A stretch of 64,000 bases of DNA. Origin: Tumebacillus algifaecis. Lineage in GTDB: Bacteria; Bacillota; Bacilli; Tumebacillales; Tumebacillaceae. Position numbers and translations under genes: made by a program. Positions 7,812-16,169 of the stretch are shown here, in pieces. A model generated the notes under the pieces. That model had not been told where the DNA came from. It saw only the letters and a program-made list of their open reading frames with translations, and searched no databases. The DNA is taken from assembly GCF_002243515.1 (NCBI RefSeq), contig NZ_CP022657.1, forward strand, positions 1,727,001-1,791,000. Direction: 5' to 3'. Positions within the stretch are counted from its first letter, which is position 1, and each line of letters opens with the position of its first letter.

Positions 7812-8617
7812 CGCCTCGGCCTCCTCTCGCAAGACGTAAACGTAAGTTGTGTTCCGCCGTCTTCAGGCCGGGAAATGTCAAACGCAGCCCCGAGCTTCTG
7901 GGCCCGTTCTTCCATCATCGTCAGACCGTACGATTTGCGGGCTTCGTCGAGCACTTCGATCCCGCATCCGTCATCTTTGATTAGCAGTTGCCAGCCGTCC
8001 TGATCGGTCTCCTGCAAGGTGAGCAGGACGTGTCTAGCGCGAGAGTGTTTGCGGATGTTGGCAAACGCCTCCTGAATGATGCCAAACAGCTGCACCTGTT
8101 CTGCCGCCGAAAAATATTCGTCAGGCAAGTCGAGCTGTGCAGTGACGTCGATACCGGTCAGCGTTGTAAACTCGTCGAGCCATCTTTGTAAACGCAGGCG
8201 CAGCGAGGCCCCTTCTTCGGGCAGGGAGCGCAAGTTGAAAATCGCTTGGCGCACCTGCTGGTCGATCGTGGAGACGGCTGCACTCGCCTCGTCCAGCTTC
8301 CCTTTTTTCAACTTGACGTTCAGGAAAAAAAGGGTCTGGGCGATGCCGTCGTGCAATTCTTGGGCCAAGCGCTCCCGTTCTTCGTAGACGGCTCGTTTGG
8401 CCTGTTCTTCCGCGAGACGGGCGGTGATGTGTTCCAGTTTGCGGAACATCCAAGTGGCGAAGAGAAACGATAACAGCAAGGTGAGGACCGTGATATAAAA
8501 GTTGCCCCGCTCCATCGACAACACATGGAGCAGGCATTCATGCCGGATGTACTCGAAGCCGCCGATCAAAAAAGTTGGGACGAGCACACTGAACATTTTG
8601 AGGGTGCGGTACGTCAT
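7808..8617 (-). CDS. HisKA_3-type sensor histidine kinase, two membrane helices
   Basis: 269 residues. Two N-terminal helices (about 6-21 and 42-58) enclose a short external loop containing EYIRHECLLHVLSMERGN. A coiled linker leads to the DHp motif ERERLAQELHDGIAQTL with phosphoacceptor His89, as in the NarX/DesK/LiaS class. The ATPase domain follows (EAFANIRKHSRARHV and DDGCGI). The second ATG (8617) is preferred, eight bases after AAAGGA; the first (8623) is too close to it. With no large sensor domain, the signal must come through the membrane or the short His/Cys loop. It precedes its response regulator with a 4-bp overlap. Confidence 0.87.
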   Translation of the reverse strand: MTYRTLKMFSVLVPTFLIGGFEYIRHECLLHVLSMERGNFYITVLTLLLSFLFATWMFRKLEHITARLAEEQAKRAVYEERERLAQELHDGIAQTLFFLNVKLKKGKLDEASAAVSTIDQQVRQAIFNLRSLPEEGASLRLRLQRWLDEFTTLTGIDVTAQLDLPDEYFSAAEQVQLFGIIQEAFANIRKHSRARHVLLTLQETDQDGWQLLIKDDGCGIEVLDEARKSYGLTMMEERAQKLGAAFDISRPEDGGTQLTFTSCERRPRR

Positions 8618-8690
8618 CAGCATCGTCCTTTATGTCAGAATCGCTTCTAACGTACCACTCTGATCAATGCTTGGCAATGGCTCAGACGAG

Positions 8691-9167
8691 CTAGCGCACG
8701 AGCACCGCGTCTGCTCCGTGATCTTGAAAGAGCTGCTCGACAGTCTGTAGATGCTCCTCGCTCACTTCGGCGGTGAGCAGTATTTTACCGTTGGCTACTT
8801 GATCGTGGTAATGCTCAGCATGGGGCGGGGAGATGCCGAGATCGACGAGGCCGCCGACCACCCCGCCGCTCCACGAGCCGTAAAAGGCGCCTGCCAACGG
8901 ACCGAGCGTGATCAGCAGGTTGCCAGCCGCTGGATACATCGCGCTGGCAAATCCGGCGGTGAGGCCAAGGACCGCTCCGATCCCCGCTCCGATCAACGTC
9001 CCATCGACCACATTGTCCGTCTCATATTGCTTTTCCACATAGTCGGGCAACTGGTCCGATTTGGTGATTGCTGAGACTTTGTCCTGCGACACAAAGGGGG
9101 ACAGCGCACCGATCACCGACCGTGCGGCTTCTTGCGTTTCGAACAAACCGAACACGTGCTGTGCCAT
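8691..9167 (-). CDS. general stress protein, YflT-like with glycine-rich central region
   Basis: 158 residues. The N-terminal part (HVFGLFETQEAARSVIGAL, DKVSAITKSDQ) resembles the ferredoxin-like flavin-independent fold of YflT/'general stress protein 17M' domains. The middle is a glycine/alanine-rich hydrophobic segment (GTLIGAGIGAVLGLTAGFASAM and GPLAGAFYGSWSGGVVGGLVD) that could embed in membrane. The C-terminal part (ANGKILLTAEVSEEHLQTVEQLFQDHGADAV) completes the domain. The ATG at 9167 follows GAGGTG by six bases. It lies 10 bp downstream of the cytochrome c gene stop, so it is likely co-transcribed with the cbb3 oxidase genes. Function is unknown. Confidence 0.65.
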   Translation of the reverse strand: MAQHVFGLFETQEAARSVIGALSPFVSQDKVSAITKSDQLPDYVEKQYETDNVVDGTLIGAGIGAVLGLTAGFASAMYPAAGNLLITLGPLAGAFYGSWSGGVVGGLVDLGISPPHAEHYHDQVANGKILLTAEVSEEHLQTVEQLFQDHGADAVLVR

Positions 9168-9177
9168 CCCGTTCACC

Positions 9178-9714
9178 TCACTTTAACGTTTTGATGTAGA
9201 GAAAGAGCGACTCCACCTGTTTGTCGTCCAAGCCAAGACTTGGTGGTGCAGGCATCCCTTTGTCCGGGCGACCATTGTGCAACACCTCTTTGAGCCCATC
9301 ATCACCAAGTCGTTCATACGCTCCGGCAAGACCTGGCCCGATTTTGCGCTCCGCAGTGGTGTTGTGGCAGGCGGCACAGGAGGTGGCGAACGCGTCGGCA
9401 CCAACTTCTACTGACGGTTCCGTGGCAGGAGCGGCCTGCATCTGATCTTCGATCGGCTTGGCGAACAACGCATAGTACAAGGCCCAGACAGCAAGTATGG
9501 CATAGACGAACTTTAAAAACGTAGGGACTTTGGCATGTCCCACTTTGATATCGGAGACGACCTCATAGTGTCCATTGTCTTTGTGCGTCTCGACCTCTTC
9601 CTCGCTCAGGAAGTCTTGCGCCTGCGGGGTAGGCGCGGGCGTTTGGGGAGTTTGTCTGTCTGGGTCCTCCGCAAATTTTCCAGTCTGATCTTTTGGATCG
9701 CGCGAGTCTGCCAT
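9178..9714 (-). CDS. membrane-anchored mono-haem cytochrome c of the cbb3 oxidase cluster (CcoP-like)
   Basis: 178 residues. A charged proline-rich cytoplasmic N-terminus (1-60) is followed by one membrane helix (about 64-85) and a single cytochrome c domain with the haem site CAACH (Cys113, Cys116, His117). A likely axial methionine lies in NGRPDKGMPAPPSLG. Proteobacterial CcoP has two haems; this protein has one, the shorter form seen in some Gram-positive cbb3-type oxidases. It is the last oxidase gene of the minus-strand cluster and starts 24 bp after the ccoS stop, with GAAAGGAGGAGC as ribosome site. It probably feeds electrons to the CcoO/CcoN core. Confidence 0.82.
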   Translation of the reverse strand: MADSRDPKDQTGKFAEDPDRQTPQTPAPTPQAQDFLSEEEVETHKDNGHYEVVSDIKVGHAKVPTFLKFVYAILAVWALYYALFAKPIEDQMQAAPATEPSVEVGADAFATSCAACHNTTAERKIGPGLAGAYERLGDDGLKEVLHNGRPDKGMPAPPSLGLDDKQVESLFLYIKTLK

Positions 9715-9738
9715 CTGCGTGCTCCTCCTTTCTCAAGA

Positions 9739-9897
9739 TCAATACTCGTCTTGCACGACGTCTTCTTGTAACATCCGGTATTTGATGCCTTCCACATCGT
9801 CAAATTGCCCGTCCCGATAGGACCACCAGATCAAAAGTCCTGCCCCGCCTGTCATCGACAGGCAGACAGCAGTCAAGAGCCAGGCAGCGCTGTTCAT
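9739..9897 (-). CDS. ccoS: cbb3-type cytochrome oxidase assembly protein CcoS
   Basis: A 52-codon gene that is easily missed. One N-terminal membrane helix (about 5-25) is followed by WWSYRDGQFDDVEGIKYRML and an acidic tail. The motif G-Q-F-D-D-x-E-G-x-x-x-R-x-L is the hallmark of CcoS/FixS, needed in other bacteria for cofactor insertion into the cbb3 catalytic subunit. It lies between ccoO and the cytochrome c gene, at the position where proteobacteria usually have ccoQ. AAAGGAGGGAACC stands just upstream of the ATG. It starts 28 bp after the ccoO stop. Confidence 0.85.
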   Translation of the reverse strand: MNSAAWLLTAVCLSMTGGAGLLIWWSYRDGQFDDVEGIKYRMLQEDVVQDEY

Positions 9898-9925
9898 CTC
9901 AACGGTTCCCTCCTTTTCGATAGGC

Positions 9926-10432
9926 TCAGTCTTTCGTTTCTGGCGCGCGCTTTAAGCTGAGCAGATAGGCGACCAGGTCGTCGCGGTCCTGTTGGCTCAA
10001 ATAGTTGTATTTGGGCATGATCGATCCCGGTCCCCCAATCTGCTGCGGGTTGAGCAGATGGGCATGTTGCCAGTCGGCAGAGTAGCGCTGGCCAACCCAC
10101 ATCAGATCGGGACCAAAGCGCTGTGTGGAGGTGACGACGGGGGCGTCGTAATAGTAATCTCCTGGCAGCGAAGGCGGTCCGAGCTTGGAGTCTGCACGCA
10201 CCGGGCGCACCTGTTGGGAGTGGCAGTAGAGACAGCCTTCGCGAACATAGACGTGACGTCCGCGGGCTTCGGCCGAATCGGACGGGTAGTTGCGCAGCTT
10301 GGCCGTTTGGGTCGGGGTCACGATCCCTTCATCAAAATAGGGGAGGACAAGCGTGCCGATGACCCCCATCAACACCAGTCCGGCAGCTCCGAACAGCAAA
10401 ATGGCGGGATTCTTCTCCGCATCGTTTGCCAT
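9926..10432 (-). CDS. ccoO: cbb3-type cytochrome c oxidase subunit II
   Basis: 168 residues. One N-terminal anchor helix (about 8-30) is followed by a mono-haem cytochrome c domain with GRHVYVREGCLYCHSQQVRP; haem attaches at Cys67, Cys70 and His71. The family-specific CxxCHSQQVRPVxxD stretch is intact and the axial methionine is in GPGSIMPKYNYL. Length is somewhat shorter than proteobacterial CcoO. It lies 19 bp downstream of ccoN in the same operon. CcoO relays electrons from CcoP-type cytochrome c to CcoN in the membrane. Confidence 0.92.
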   Translation of the reverse strand: MANDAEKNPAILLFGAAGLVLMGVIGTLVLPYFDEGIVTPTQTAKLRNYPSDSAEARGRHVYVREGCLYCHSQQVRPVRADSKLGPPSLPGDYYYDAPVVTSTQRFGPDLMWVGQRYSADWQHAHLLNPQQIGGPGSIMPKYNYLSQQDRDDLVAYLLSLKRAPETKD

Positions 10433-10451
10433 GTGGGCTCACCTCGATTTC

Positions 10452-11879
10452 TTAGGATGTCTTCATGAAGATCTCATCGTCAGCCGTCACTTGACGACCT
10501 GCCGTCACCGAACGGTACACGTTCCATACAAAGATGATCTGACCGAGGAACATCAAGGTTCCGCCGACAGCTCGCGAGATCAGGAAGATGTGCAGCGACT
10601 CCATCAACTCGACAAACGATGCGCCCATCTGCTTGCCGTCCATCCACTCAAAGCCCTGAATGATGCCAGCTGTCCACATCGCAAATCCAAAGATGATAAA
10701 CCCGAGCACCGACAGCCAATAGTGCCAATTCATCATGGCCCGCGAGTAGATGTGGCGATAGGTGACGCGGGGCAGGATGTAGTAAAAGGCGGCAAACTGA
10801 ATCAGCGAGAAGCCACCGAACAAGGGCATGTGCGCATGGCCGATCGTCCAGTAGGTAAAGTGCAGAATCGCGTGCGGACCCATCAGCGCTTGAAACGGCC
10901 CTTGAATGCAGGCCAGCCCGTAAAACAGGGCGCCTGTCATCAGCAATTTCAAAGGTACATTGTGTGAAACTTTGTACCAGACGCCCTTCATCGTCCCGAT
11001 CACGTTGGCGAGCACCGACCAAACGGGGATCAACAGCAACAGCGAGGGGATGATGCCCGCTTTCATCAGCCACATGGGAATCGGCCCGTTGATCAGATGA
11101 TGCGGCCCGTTCCAGACATAAAACGCAGCGATCGTCCAGAAGCCGATCAAGGACAATTTGTGCGAGTAGATCGGGCGCTGGGTCAGTTTCGGCAACAGGT
11201 AGTACAAGGTGCCGACGCCGACAACAGTGACCCACAACCCGATGATGTTGTGCATGTAAAAATAGTAATAGGACATCTGGGCGGTGCCGGAGCCGACCCA
11301 ACCCGCTGGGATGTTGCCAACGATGTAGACGATGGCGAGGAACATCACAGACGCAATCCAATACCAGATCGAAACGTACAGCATGCGCTCCTTACGGCGC
11401 ACGACGGTCTGAAAGAGATTCCAGAACATACATGCGACACAGATGACGACACCGATGTCAAAGAGCAGCGGCATTTCCCCATACTCGACACCTGTCTGGT
11501 AACCTGCGAGGATCGAGCCTGCTCCAAACAAGTAGTTCAGGTTCCAGTAGGTTGCTGTGAACAGGCCGAGTTTTTCACTGTAGAGCTGCGTTTTGCAGAG
11601 CACCGGAACACCGTACAGCATGATGCCAAAAAAGGCGGTGGTCTGCCAGCCGATCACGGCGGTGTTGACGTGTGTTGGGCGCATACGGCCATACTGGAGG
11701 AATTCTTGAAGAAAGCGGGAGCCGGTCAGAAAGTCTGGATTGACCGATTTGATCGCGACAATCAAGCCCATCACCATGCTGGCCAGCAAGTAAAACAGAG
11801 CGCTGTAGAAGAAAAATTTCACCGTTGCGCTGCCTTTGGGAGTGGGGGTAGAAGCGGTAAGGGTGGCGCTTTGTGCCAT
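10452..11879 (-). CDS. ccoN: cbb3-type cytochrome c oxidase catalytic subunit I
   Basis: 475 residues and about twelve membrane helices. Haem and CuB ligand motifs are visible: MRPTHVNTAVIGW, YMHNIIGLWVT, WNGPHHLINGP (adjacent histidines for CuB) and TIGHAHMPLFGG. It reduces oxygen at the cytoplasmic membrane with usually high affinity. The in-frame ORF extends far upstream, but the ATG at 11879 follows AAAGGAG by eight bases and gives the expected N-terminus. It is the first gene of a minus-strand cluster ccoN-ccoO-ccoS-cytochrome c-stress protein and is divergent from the L,D-transpeptidase gene. A cbb3 oxidase is less usual in Bacillales than aa3 or bd enzymes. Confidence 0.92.
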   Translation of the reverse strand: MAQSATLTASTPTPKGSATVKFFFYSALFYLLASMVMGLIVAIKSVNPDFLTGSRFLQEFLQYGRMRPTHVNTAVIGWQTTAFFGIMLYGVPVLCKTQLYSEKLGLFTATYWNLNYLFGAGSILAGYQTGVEYGEMPLLFDIGVVICVACMFWNLFQTVVRRKERMLYVSIWYWIASVMFLAIVYIVGNIPAGWVGSGTAQMSYYYFYMHNIIGLWVTVVGVGTLYYLLPKLTQRPIYSHKLSLIGFWTIAAFYVWNGPHHLINGPIPMWLMKAGIIPSLLLLIPVWSVLANVIGTMKGVWYKVSHNVPLKLLMTGALFYGLACIQGPFQALMGPHAILHFTYWTIGHAHMPLFGGFSLIQFAAFYYILPRVTYRHIYSRAMMNWHYWLSVLGFIIFGFAMWTAGIIQGFEWMDGKQMGASFVELMESLHIFLISRAVGGTLMFLGQIIFVWNVYRSVTAGRQVTADDEIFMKTS

Positions 11880-12034
11880 GGTTGAATCTCCTTTCACTTG
11901 CAGGTATGCCGCATACTGGGTTCCTTTAAAATGTTCCCTATGCCGGAAGGAGTATGCATGACTGGCATGAGGTGCTGAGGCTGGGCATAGTGTAGTACGG
12001 AGTTGAGTAGCGACAACCAAAGGGGGAGAATCAG

Positions 12035-12883
12035 ATGATCTACGCGTCGCGGTCTTTGCGGCTCGTCAGCCCCTATATGCGCGGCCCGGATGTGCTGTTT
12101 TTGCAGGAGCGGCTCGTGGAACTCGGGCTGACGTATGACGCGCCCGACGGCGTATATGGACCGATGACGCTCGATGCGGTGCGCCGCTTTCAGGAGTTGC
12201 AAAACTTGCATCAGGATGGAGTGGTCGGACCTGAGACGTGGTCGGCGCTCGGTGGCAGTGAGTCGGGCGTTCCGTTGAAAGTAGCATCGATAGGGGAGTA
12301 TCGCATACAGATTGACACGGAGCGCTTCGTGCTTTACTTATACAAATCGGCCCACCTGATCAAAACGTACTCGGTCGCCGTCGGCACGATCACCACGCCG
12401 ACTCCGCTTGGCGATTGGAAGATCACGCAAAAGGTGCTCAATCCCGGCGGGCCGTTTGGCACGCGCTGGATGCGACTGTCCATCCCATTTGGGGGCTATG
12501 GCATCCATGGCACGGACAATCCTTATTCGATCGGCAAAGCGGTGTCTCACGGCTGTGTGCGAATGTATAACAAAGATGTGGAGGAGTTGTACGAGATGGT
12601 GCCGCTCGGCACGCTGGTCAAGATCACGGGCAAAGTCGAGACCTCCCGCATCCTGCGCATCGGCGTACCGTATGGCAACGATGTGATCGAAGTGCAGCGC
12701 ATGTTGCAGGCGCTGGGTTACTACAAAGGGGATCTCGACGGGCTGTACGGCCCGAACACAGCTGCGGCGATCCGTTCGTTCCAAGCGGACAAAGACCTCG
12801 TCGTCGATGGGATCGTCGGTCCCAACACGCTGGAAAGCTTGTTACAGAACTTTGATGAAGCGCTTGGCGTGCGCAATCCGTGA
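12035..12883 (+). CDS. L,D-transpeptidase (YkuD) flanked by two peptidoglycan-binding domains
   Basis: 282 residues. PG_binding_1 repeats lie at about 15-72 (GPDVLFLQERLVELGL, DGVYGPMTLDAVRRFQ) and 210-275 (DVIEVQRMLQALGYY, DGLYGPNTAAAIRSFQ). Between them is a YkuD catalytic domain with GIHGTDNPYSIGKAVSHGCVRM (His158, His172, nucleophile Cys174). No signal peptide is evident, as in Bacillus YkuD/YciB-type enzymes found in spore or wall material. It would make 3-3 cross-links or attach proteins to peptidoglycan. The ribosome site AAAGGGGGAG precedes the ATG. It stands alone, ending in a terminator shared with the convergent HD-GYP gene. Confidence 0.9.
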   Translation: MIYASRSLRLVSPYMRGPDVLFLQERLVELGLTYDAPDGVYGPMTLDAVRRFQELQNLHQDGVVGPETWSALGGSESGVPLKVASIGEYRIQIDTERFVLYLYKSAHLIKTYSVAVGTITTPTPLGDWKITQKVLNPGGPFGTRWMRLSIPFGGYGIHGTDNPYSIGKAVSHGCVRMYNKDVEELYEMVPLGTLVKITGKVETSRILRIGVPYGNDVIEVQRMLQALGYYKGDLDGLYGPNTAAAIRSFQADKDLVVDGIVGPNTLESLLQNFDEALGVRNP

Positions 12884-12902
12884 CGAGTGGCAAACGAATA
12901 AG

Positions 12903-12939
12903 AAAAATGCACCTGACAACGAAGGTCAGGTGCATTTTT
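12903..12939. terminator. bidirectional terminator between L,D-transpeptidase and HD-GYP genes
   Basis: A perfect stem, AAAAATGCACCTGAC with GTCAGGTGCATTTTT, has a seven-base loop and A/T tails on both sides. Both flanking genes converge on it. Confidence 0.93.
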
Positions 12940-14212
12940 ACGATTCCTTTGCGGTACGGGTCGGAGCGGCTTCCATCAGGGCTTCCTGCCCCAGCGTTTT
13001 CAAAAAAGCTTTTACCGCCGGAGTCCAAAACTGCGTGTCACACCCTTCGACGAGGATGCTGGCCGCTTTTTCGATCGGCATGGCACTGCGGTAAGCCCGG
13101 TTGCTCGTCATCGCATCGAACGCGTCAGCTACGGCCGTCAGCTTGGCGAATAGCGGAATTTCCGCCCCGACCAGCCCGTGCGGATAACCGCGTCCATCGG
13201 GGCGTTCGTGATGGGAGAGCACAATCTCCAACATCTTCTCGCGTTCTTCCGCGTTAAGGTCATCGAGTGTCGCTCCACGCAGGAGTTCTTCGCCGATCAC
13301 CGGATGCTGTTTCATCACGTCATATTCTTCGGCTGTCAGTTTCCCCGGTTTGATCAACACGGAGTCTGGGATGCCGATTTTGCCGATGTCGTGCAGGAGT
13401 CCGCCCAGGCGGATGATGCCGAGGTCTTTCTCCGACAATCCGAGTTCACGGCCGATCTGCACAGCATAAGTTGCTACGCGCTCCGAGTGTCCGGCCGTGT
13501 ACGGGTCACGCTTCTCCAAAGCTGAGGCGAAGGCGAGCAGCACCTGCTGGTTGGCTTGCGTGATCTGCAGGTTGAGCGCCTCAACTTCGAGGATTTTGGC
13601 TTGCACCCGCTGTGTCTGCAAAATGCCGACGGTGCGCCAGTAATAGAGCCCAAGCAAAGCACACATGATCGTTCCGTTCATCAAGAGGCTTTGCATGGTG
13701 TCGATCTCAAGCGTTTCGATATAAGCGGAAGAGACAAAATAAAGGCTCAAGTACAACGAGTCGATCAGATTGAATTTTAACAATTTCCGTTTCCAGCCGC
13801 CGACGCGCAATGAAACGCGAAACAGCCAGGACGAGATCGCGACGGTGACTAACTGGGTGATGCAAAGCGTCAGAAACATCGCGGGAAAGATCCCCAGCGG
13901 ATTGTACAAGGAAAACACATCTTCGGTCAGCAGATGTGACACTTCATAGATCGTCACCGCCTGAATGACGAACAAGAGTAAATTTTGCGGTTTGTACGGC
14001 AGGCCGTTTTTCAGCATTTCTACCGTGTACAAAATCAACAAGATGGCGACGGAAAACAGCAACACTGGCCATCCGCCGACCAGAGAAGCGGCAATCCAAC
14101 AGATGGTATGCCCGTCCTCGCGAAAATTGCCGCGATCGCCAACCGGTACATAGTAATACATGTTGTAGGCAGCATACGTAAGAATGGCAAATAATAAATA
14201 ATCAAGCAACAC
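12938..14212 (-). CDS. HD-GYP domain membrane protein (putative c-di-GMP phosphodiesterase)
   Basis: The N-terminal half has about six hydrophobic helices resembling a MASE-type membrane sensor. The C-terminal half is an HD-GYP domain with AGHSERVATYAVQIG, LLHDIGKIGIPD, MKQHPVIGEELL and HHERPDGRGYPHGL, so all metal-binding histidines and the GYP signature are present. Catalytically intact HD-GYP proteins usually hydrolyse cyclic di-GMP, though not all do. The open frame reaches an ATG-proximal codon at 14314, but that lies inside a transcription terminator. I prefer GTG 14212 (424 aa), preceded by GGGGGG. The start is the uncertain part; the function call is firm. Confidence 0.8.
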   Translation of the reverse strand: MLLDYLLFAILTYAAYNMYYYVPVGDRGNFREDGHTICWIAASLVGGWPVLLFSVAILLILYTVEMLKNGLPYKPQNLLLFVIQAVTIYEVSHLLTEDVFSLYNPLGIFPAMFLTLCITQLVTVAISSWLFRVSLRVGGWKRKLLKFNLIDSLYLSLYFVSSAYIETLEIDTMQSLLMNGTIMCALLGLYYWRTVGILQTQRVQAKILEVEALNLQITQANQQVLLAFASALEKRDPYTAGHSERVATYAVQIGRELGLSEKDLGIIRLGGLLHDIGKIGIPDSVLIKPGKLTAEEYDVMKQHPVIGEELLRGATLDDLNAEEREKMLEIVLSHHERPDGRGYPHGLVGAEIPLFAKLTAVADAFDAMTSNRAYRSAMPIEKAASILVEGCDTQFWTPAVKAFLKTLGQEALMEAAPTRTAKES

Positions 14213-14270
14213 TTGCAAGACCCCCCAATCGCTTGCATAAAGCCCATTTCGATAACAGTGTAAAATATCC

Positions 14271-14326
14271 TGCAAACAAAAACGGCCTTCTGATAAGATT
14301 ACGAAATTAATCATCAGCAGGCCGTT
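14271..14326 (-). terminator. rho-independent terminator after acuC
   Basis: On the minus strand AACGGCCTGCTGAT pairs with ATCAGAAGGCCGTT (one mismatch), followed by TTTTGTTT. It begins about 13 bp past the acuC stop and overlaps the 5' end of the open frame of the downstream HD-GYP gene. Confidence 0.75.
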
Positions 14327-14338
14327 AATTTCGGGGTG

Positions 14339-15499
14339 TCAATATAAGAAAGGAGTGCCATTCAGTACGCGTCGCACCATGATTTCATTTTTTTCTTCAA
14401 TCTCGGCCCGGCGTGGGATCGCCTCGAAACTGCCTGGTGGATCGAGAAAAAACTCGGGCAGGGCGGTTGACGCTTCCAACTGCCAACGTTCCAGCCAAGC
14501 TTTAGGCAGGCGCTCCGGCAATTCATTGCCGTTCAGTTCGGCCCAGAGCATCGTCCATGCCCGCGGTACGACGCGCCAGATGTCATAACCGCCTCCGCCG
14601 ACGGCGACAAGGCGTCCGTCGCACATTTCCTCGGCTAGTAGGCGCGTGATTTTCGGCATCTCGCGGTAGATGTGTGTGCTCGCAGACAGATGGGTCAGCG
14701 GGTCATACGTGTGCGCGTCACAACCGTTCTGATGGAAGATGATGTCAGGGGCGAATTTTTGAATCGTCGGGATGATCACCGAGCGCACCGCATTCATCCA
14801 CGAGTCGTCCTCTGTAAACGCTTCCAACGGTACGTTGACCGCATAGCCGTAGCCGCGTCCTTCCCCGCGCTCGATAATCTCTCCCGTGCCTGGGTAGAGG
14901 TATTTCCCCGTCTCGTGCAGCGAGATGGTCAGCACGTCCGGGTCTTCATAGAAGATCCACTGGACGCCATCTCCGTGATGCGCATCGGTGTCTATGTAAG
15001 CGACGCGGGCTCCATACTTTTCACGCACGTGGGCGATGGCGACGGCGATGTCGTTGTAGACGCAGAAGCCGGATGCCTCCGCCCGCCGTGCGTGATGGAG
15101 TCCGCCTGCCATGTTCAGGGCGTATCGGTACTGCCCGGACATAACGAGATCGGCGGCGAGCAGGGTACCGCCTGCGATCAGCGACGTGGCCTCATGCATT
15201 CCGGCGAAGATCGGCGTATCTTCCGTGCCAAGGCCCCACGTGGCAAAATCGTCCGGGTTGGCTTGAGGTTGCGAAGCGGCCTGCACCGCATCGAGATAGC
15301 GCGTATCGTGGACGCGAGCCAGTTCTTCTTGCGTCGCCATGCGAGGTGTGATGATCTGATCGGCATCTAGGAAGCCGATCGTCTTGATCAGATCGAGCGT
15401 CATCTCCAAACGCTTCGGGTTGAAGGGATGTTCCTCTGCAAATTTGTATTTGGTAAACGCGTCGCTGTAGATAAACGCGCTTTTTCCATTCGCAACCAT
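14339..15499 (-). CDS. acuC: acetoin utilization protein AcuC, class I/II deacetylase family
   Basis: 386-residue zinc-dependent deacetylase of the histone-deacetylase fold. The zinc and charge-relay residues lie in GGLHHARRAEASGFCVYNDIA and YIDTDAHHGDGVQ, with further conserved HQNGCDAH and VGGGGY. In Bacillus, AcuC removes the acetyl group that AcuA places on acetyl-CoA synthetase, reactivating it. The ATG at 15499 follows GAGGTG, which lies inside the end of acuB; the genes are two bases apart. It is the third gene of acuABC, here divergent from acsA, exactly as in B. subtilis. Confidence 0.93.
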   Translation of the reverse strand: MVANGKSAFIYSDAFTKYKFAEEHPFNPKRLEMTLDLIKTIGFLDADQIITPRMATQEELARVHDTRYLDAVQAASQPQANPDDFATWGLGTEDTPIFAGMHEATSLIAGGTLLAADLVMSGQYRYALNMAGGLHHARRAEASGFCVYNDIAVAIAHVREKYGARVAYIDTDAHHGDGVQWIFYEDPDVLTISLHETGKYLYPGTGEIIERGEGRGYGYAVNVPLEAFTEDDSWMNAVRSVIIPTIQKFAPDIIFHQNGCDAHTYDPLTHLSASTHIYREMPKITRLLAEEMCDGRLVAVGGGGYDIWRVVPRAWTMLWAELNGNELPERLPKAWLERWQLEASTALPEFFLDPPGSFEAIPRRAEIEEKNEIMVRRVLNGTPFLY

Positions 15500-15501
15500 G
15501 G

Positions 15502-16152
15502 CTACACCTCGCCGTCTGTCATCATGCTCGGGTGTCCGACAACACGATAACCGGCCGCTTCGATGTCTTGGATGAAGCGGCGCGGGTCCATCGTGCGGAT
15601 GCGGAAGACGATCGTCCTGTAGCCTTCTTTCGCACTGGGAAAGACCATCACAGCGGAGGTGTTGATCCGGCGGGCGCGCAGCAGATCGGAGATGTTGGCG
15701 AGCATCCCCGTTTTGTCGGGCACTTCCACTTCGATGCGGGAGGTCGGAGCGTTGACTCCCATCATCTCCACCAAGTTGCGCAGAATGTCGCGCTCGGTGA
15801 CGATGCCAGTCAATTTGCCCTGCGAAACGACGGGCAGACAGCCGACGGAGTGCTTGTAAATTTGCGCGGCCGCATCTTCCACAAAATCGAGCGGATGGGC
15901 GGTGATCACGTCTTTGATCATCAACTGTTCGACCCGGATATCGTGCAAGATCTGGTCGCTTTCCGCTTGTTCCAGCGTGGAAGGCGCGGCGGCGCGCAGA
16001 TCGCGGTCGGAGATCAAGCCGACCAGTAAGCCATCTTGGACCACCGGCAGATGGCGAAGACGGTGGTGGTGTGAAAGGTCGAGCGCTTCCTGCAGTGTGT
16101 TGTCTGGCGAAAGTGTCACCACTTCGCGTGTCATGATCTGTTCGACGAGCAT
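15502..16152 (-). CDS. acuB: acetoin utilization protein AcuB, two CBS domains plus ACT domain
   Basis: 216 residues. CBS domain 1 (about 1-60: EQIMTREVVTLSPDNTLQEALDLSHHHRLRHLPVV) and CBS domain 2 (about 75-135: MIKDVITAHPLDFVEDAAAQIY, GIVTERDILRNLVEM) are followed by an ACT domain (about 140-210: EVEVPDKTGMLANISDLL). The CBS pair probably binds an adenine nucleotide and the ACT domain a small molecule, suggesting a regulatory subunit in the acetyl-CoA synthetase acetylation circuit; its biochemical role remains poorly defined. It starts 17 bp after the acuA stop. Confidence 0.92.
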   Translation of the reverse strand: MLVEQIMTREVVTLSPDNTLQEALDLSHHHRLRHLPVVQDGLLVGLISDRDLRAAAPSTLEQAESDQILHDIRVEQLMIKDVITAHPLDFVEDAAAQIYKHSVGCLPVVSQGKLTGIVTERDILRNLVEMMGVNAPTSRIEVEVPDKTGMLANISDLLRARRINTSAVMVFPSAKEGYRTIVFRIRTMDPRRFIQDIEAAGYRVVGHPSMMTDGEV

Positions 16153-16169
16153 AGCTGCATCCCCCTCGT

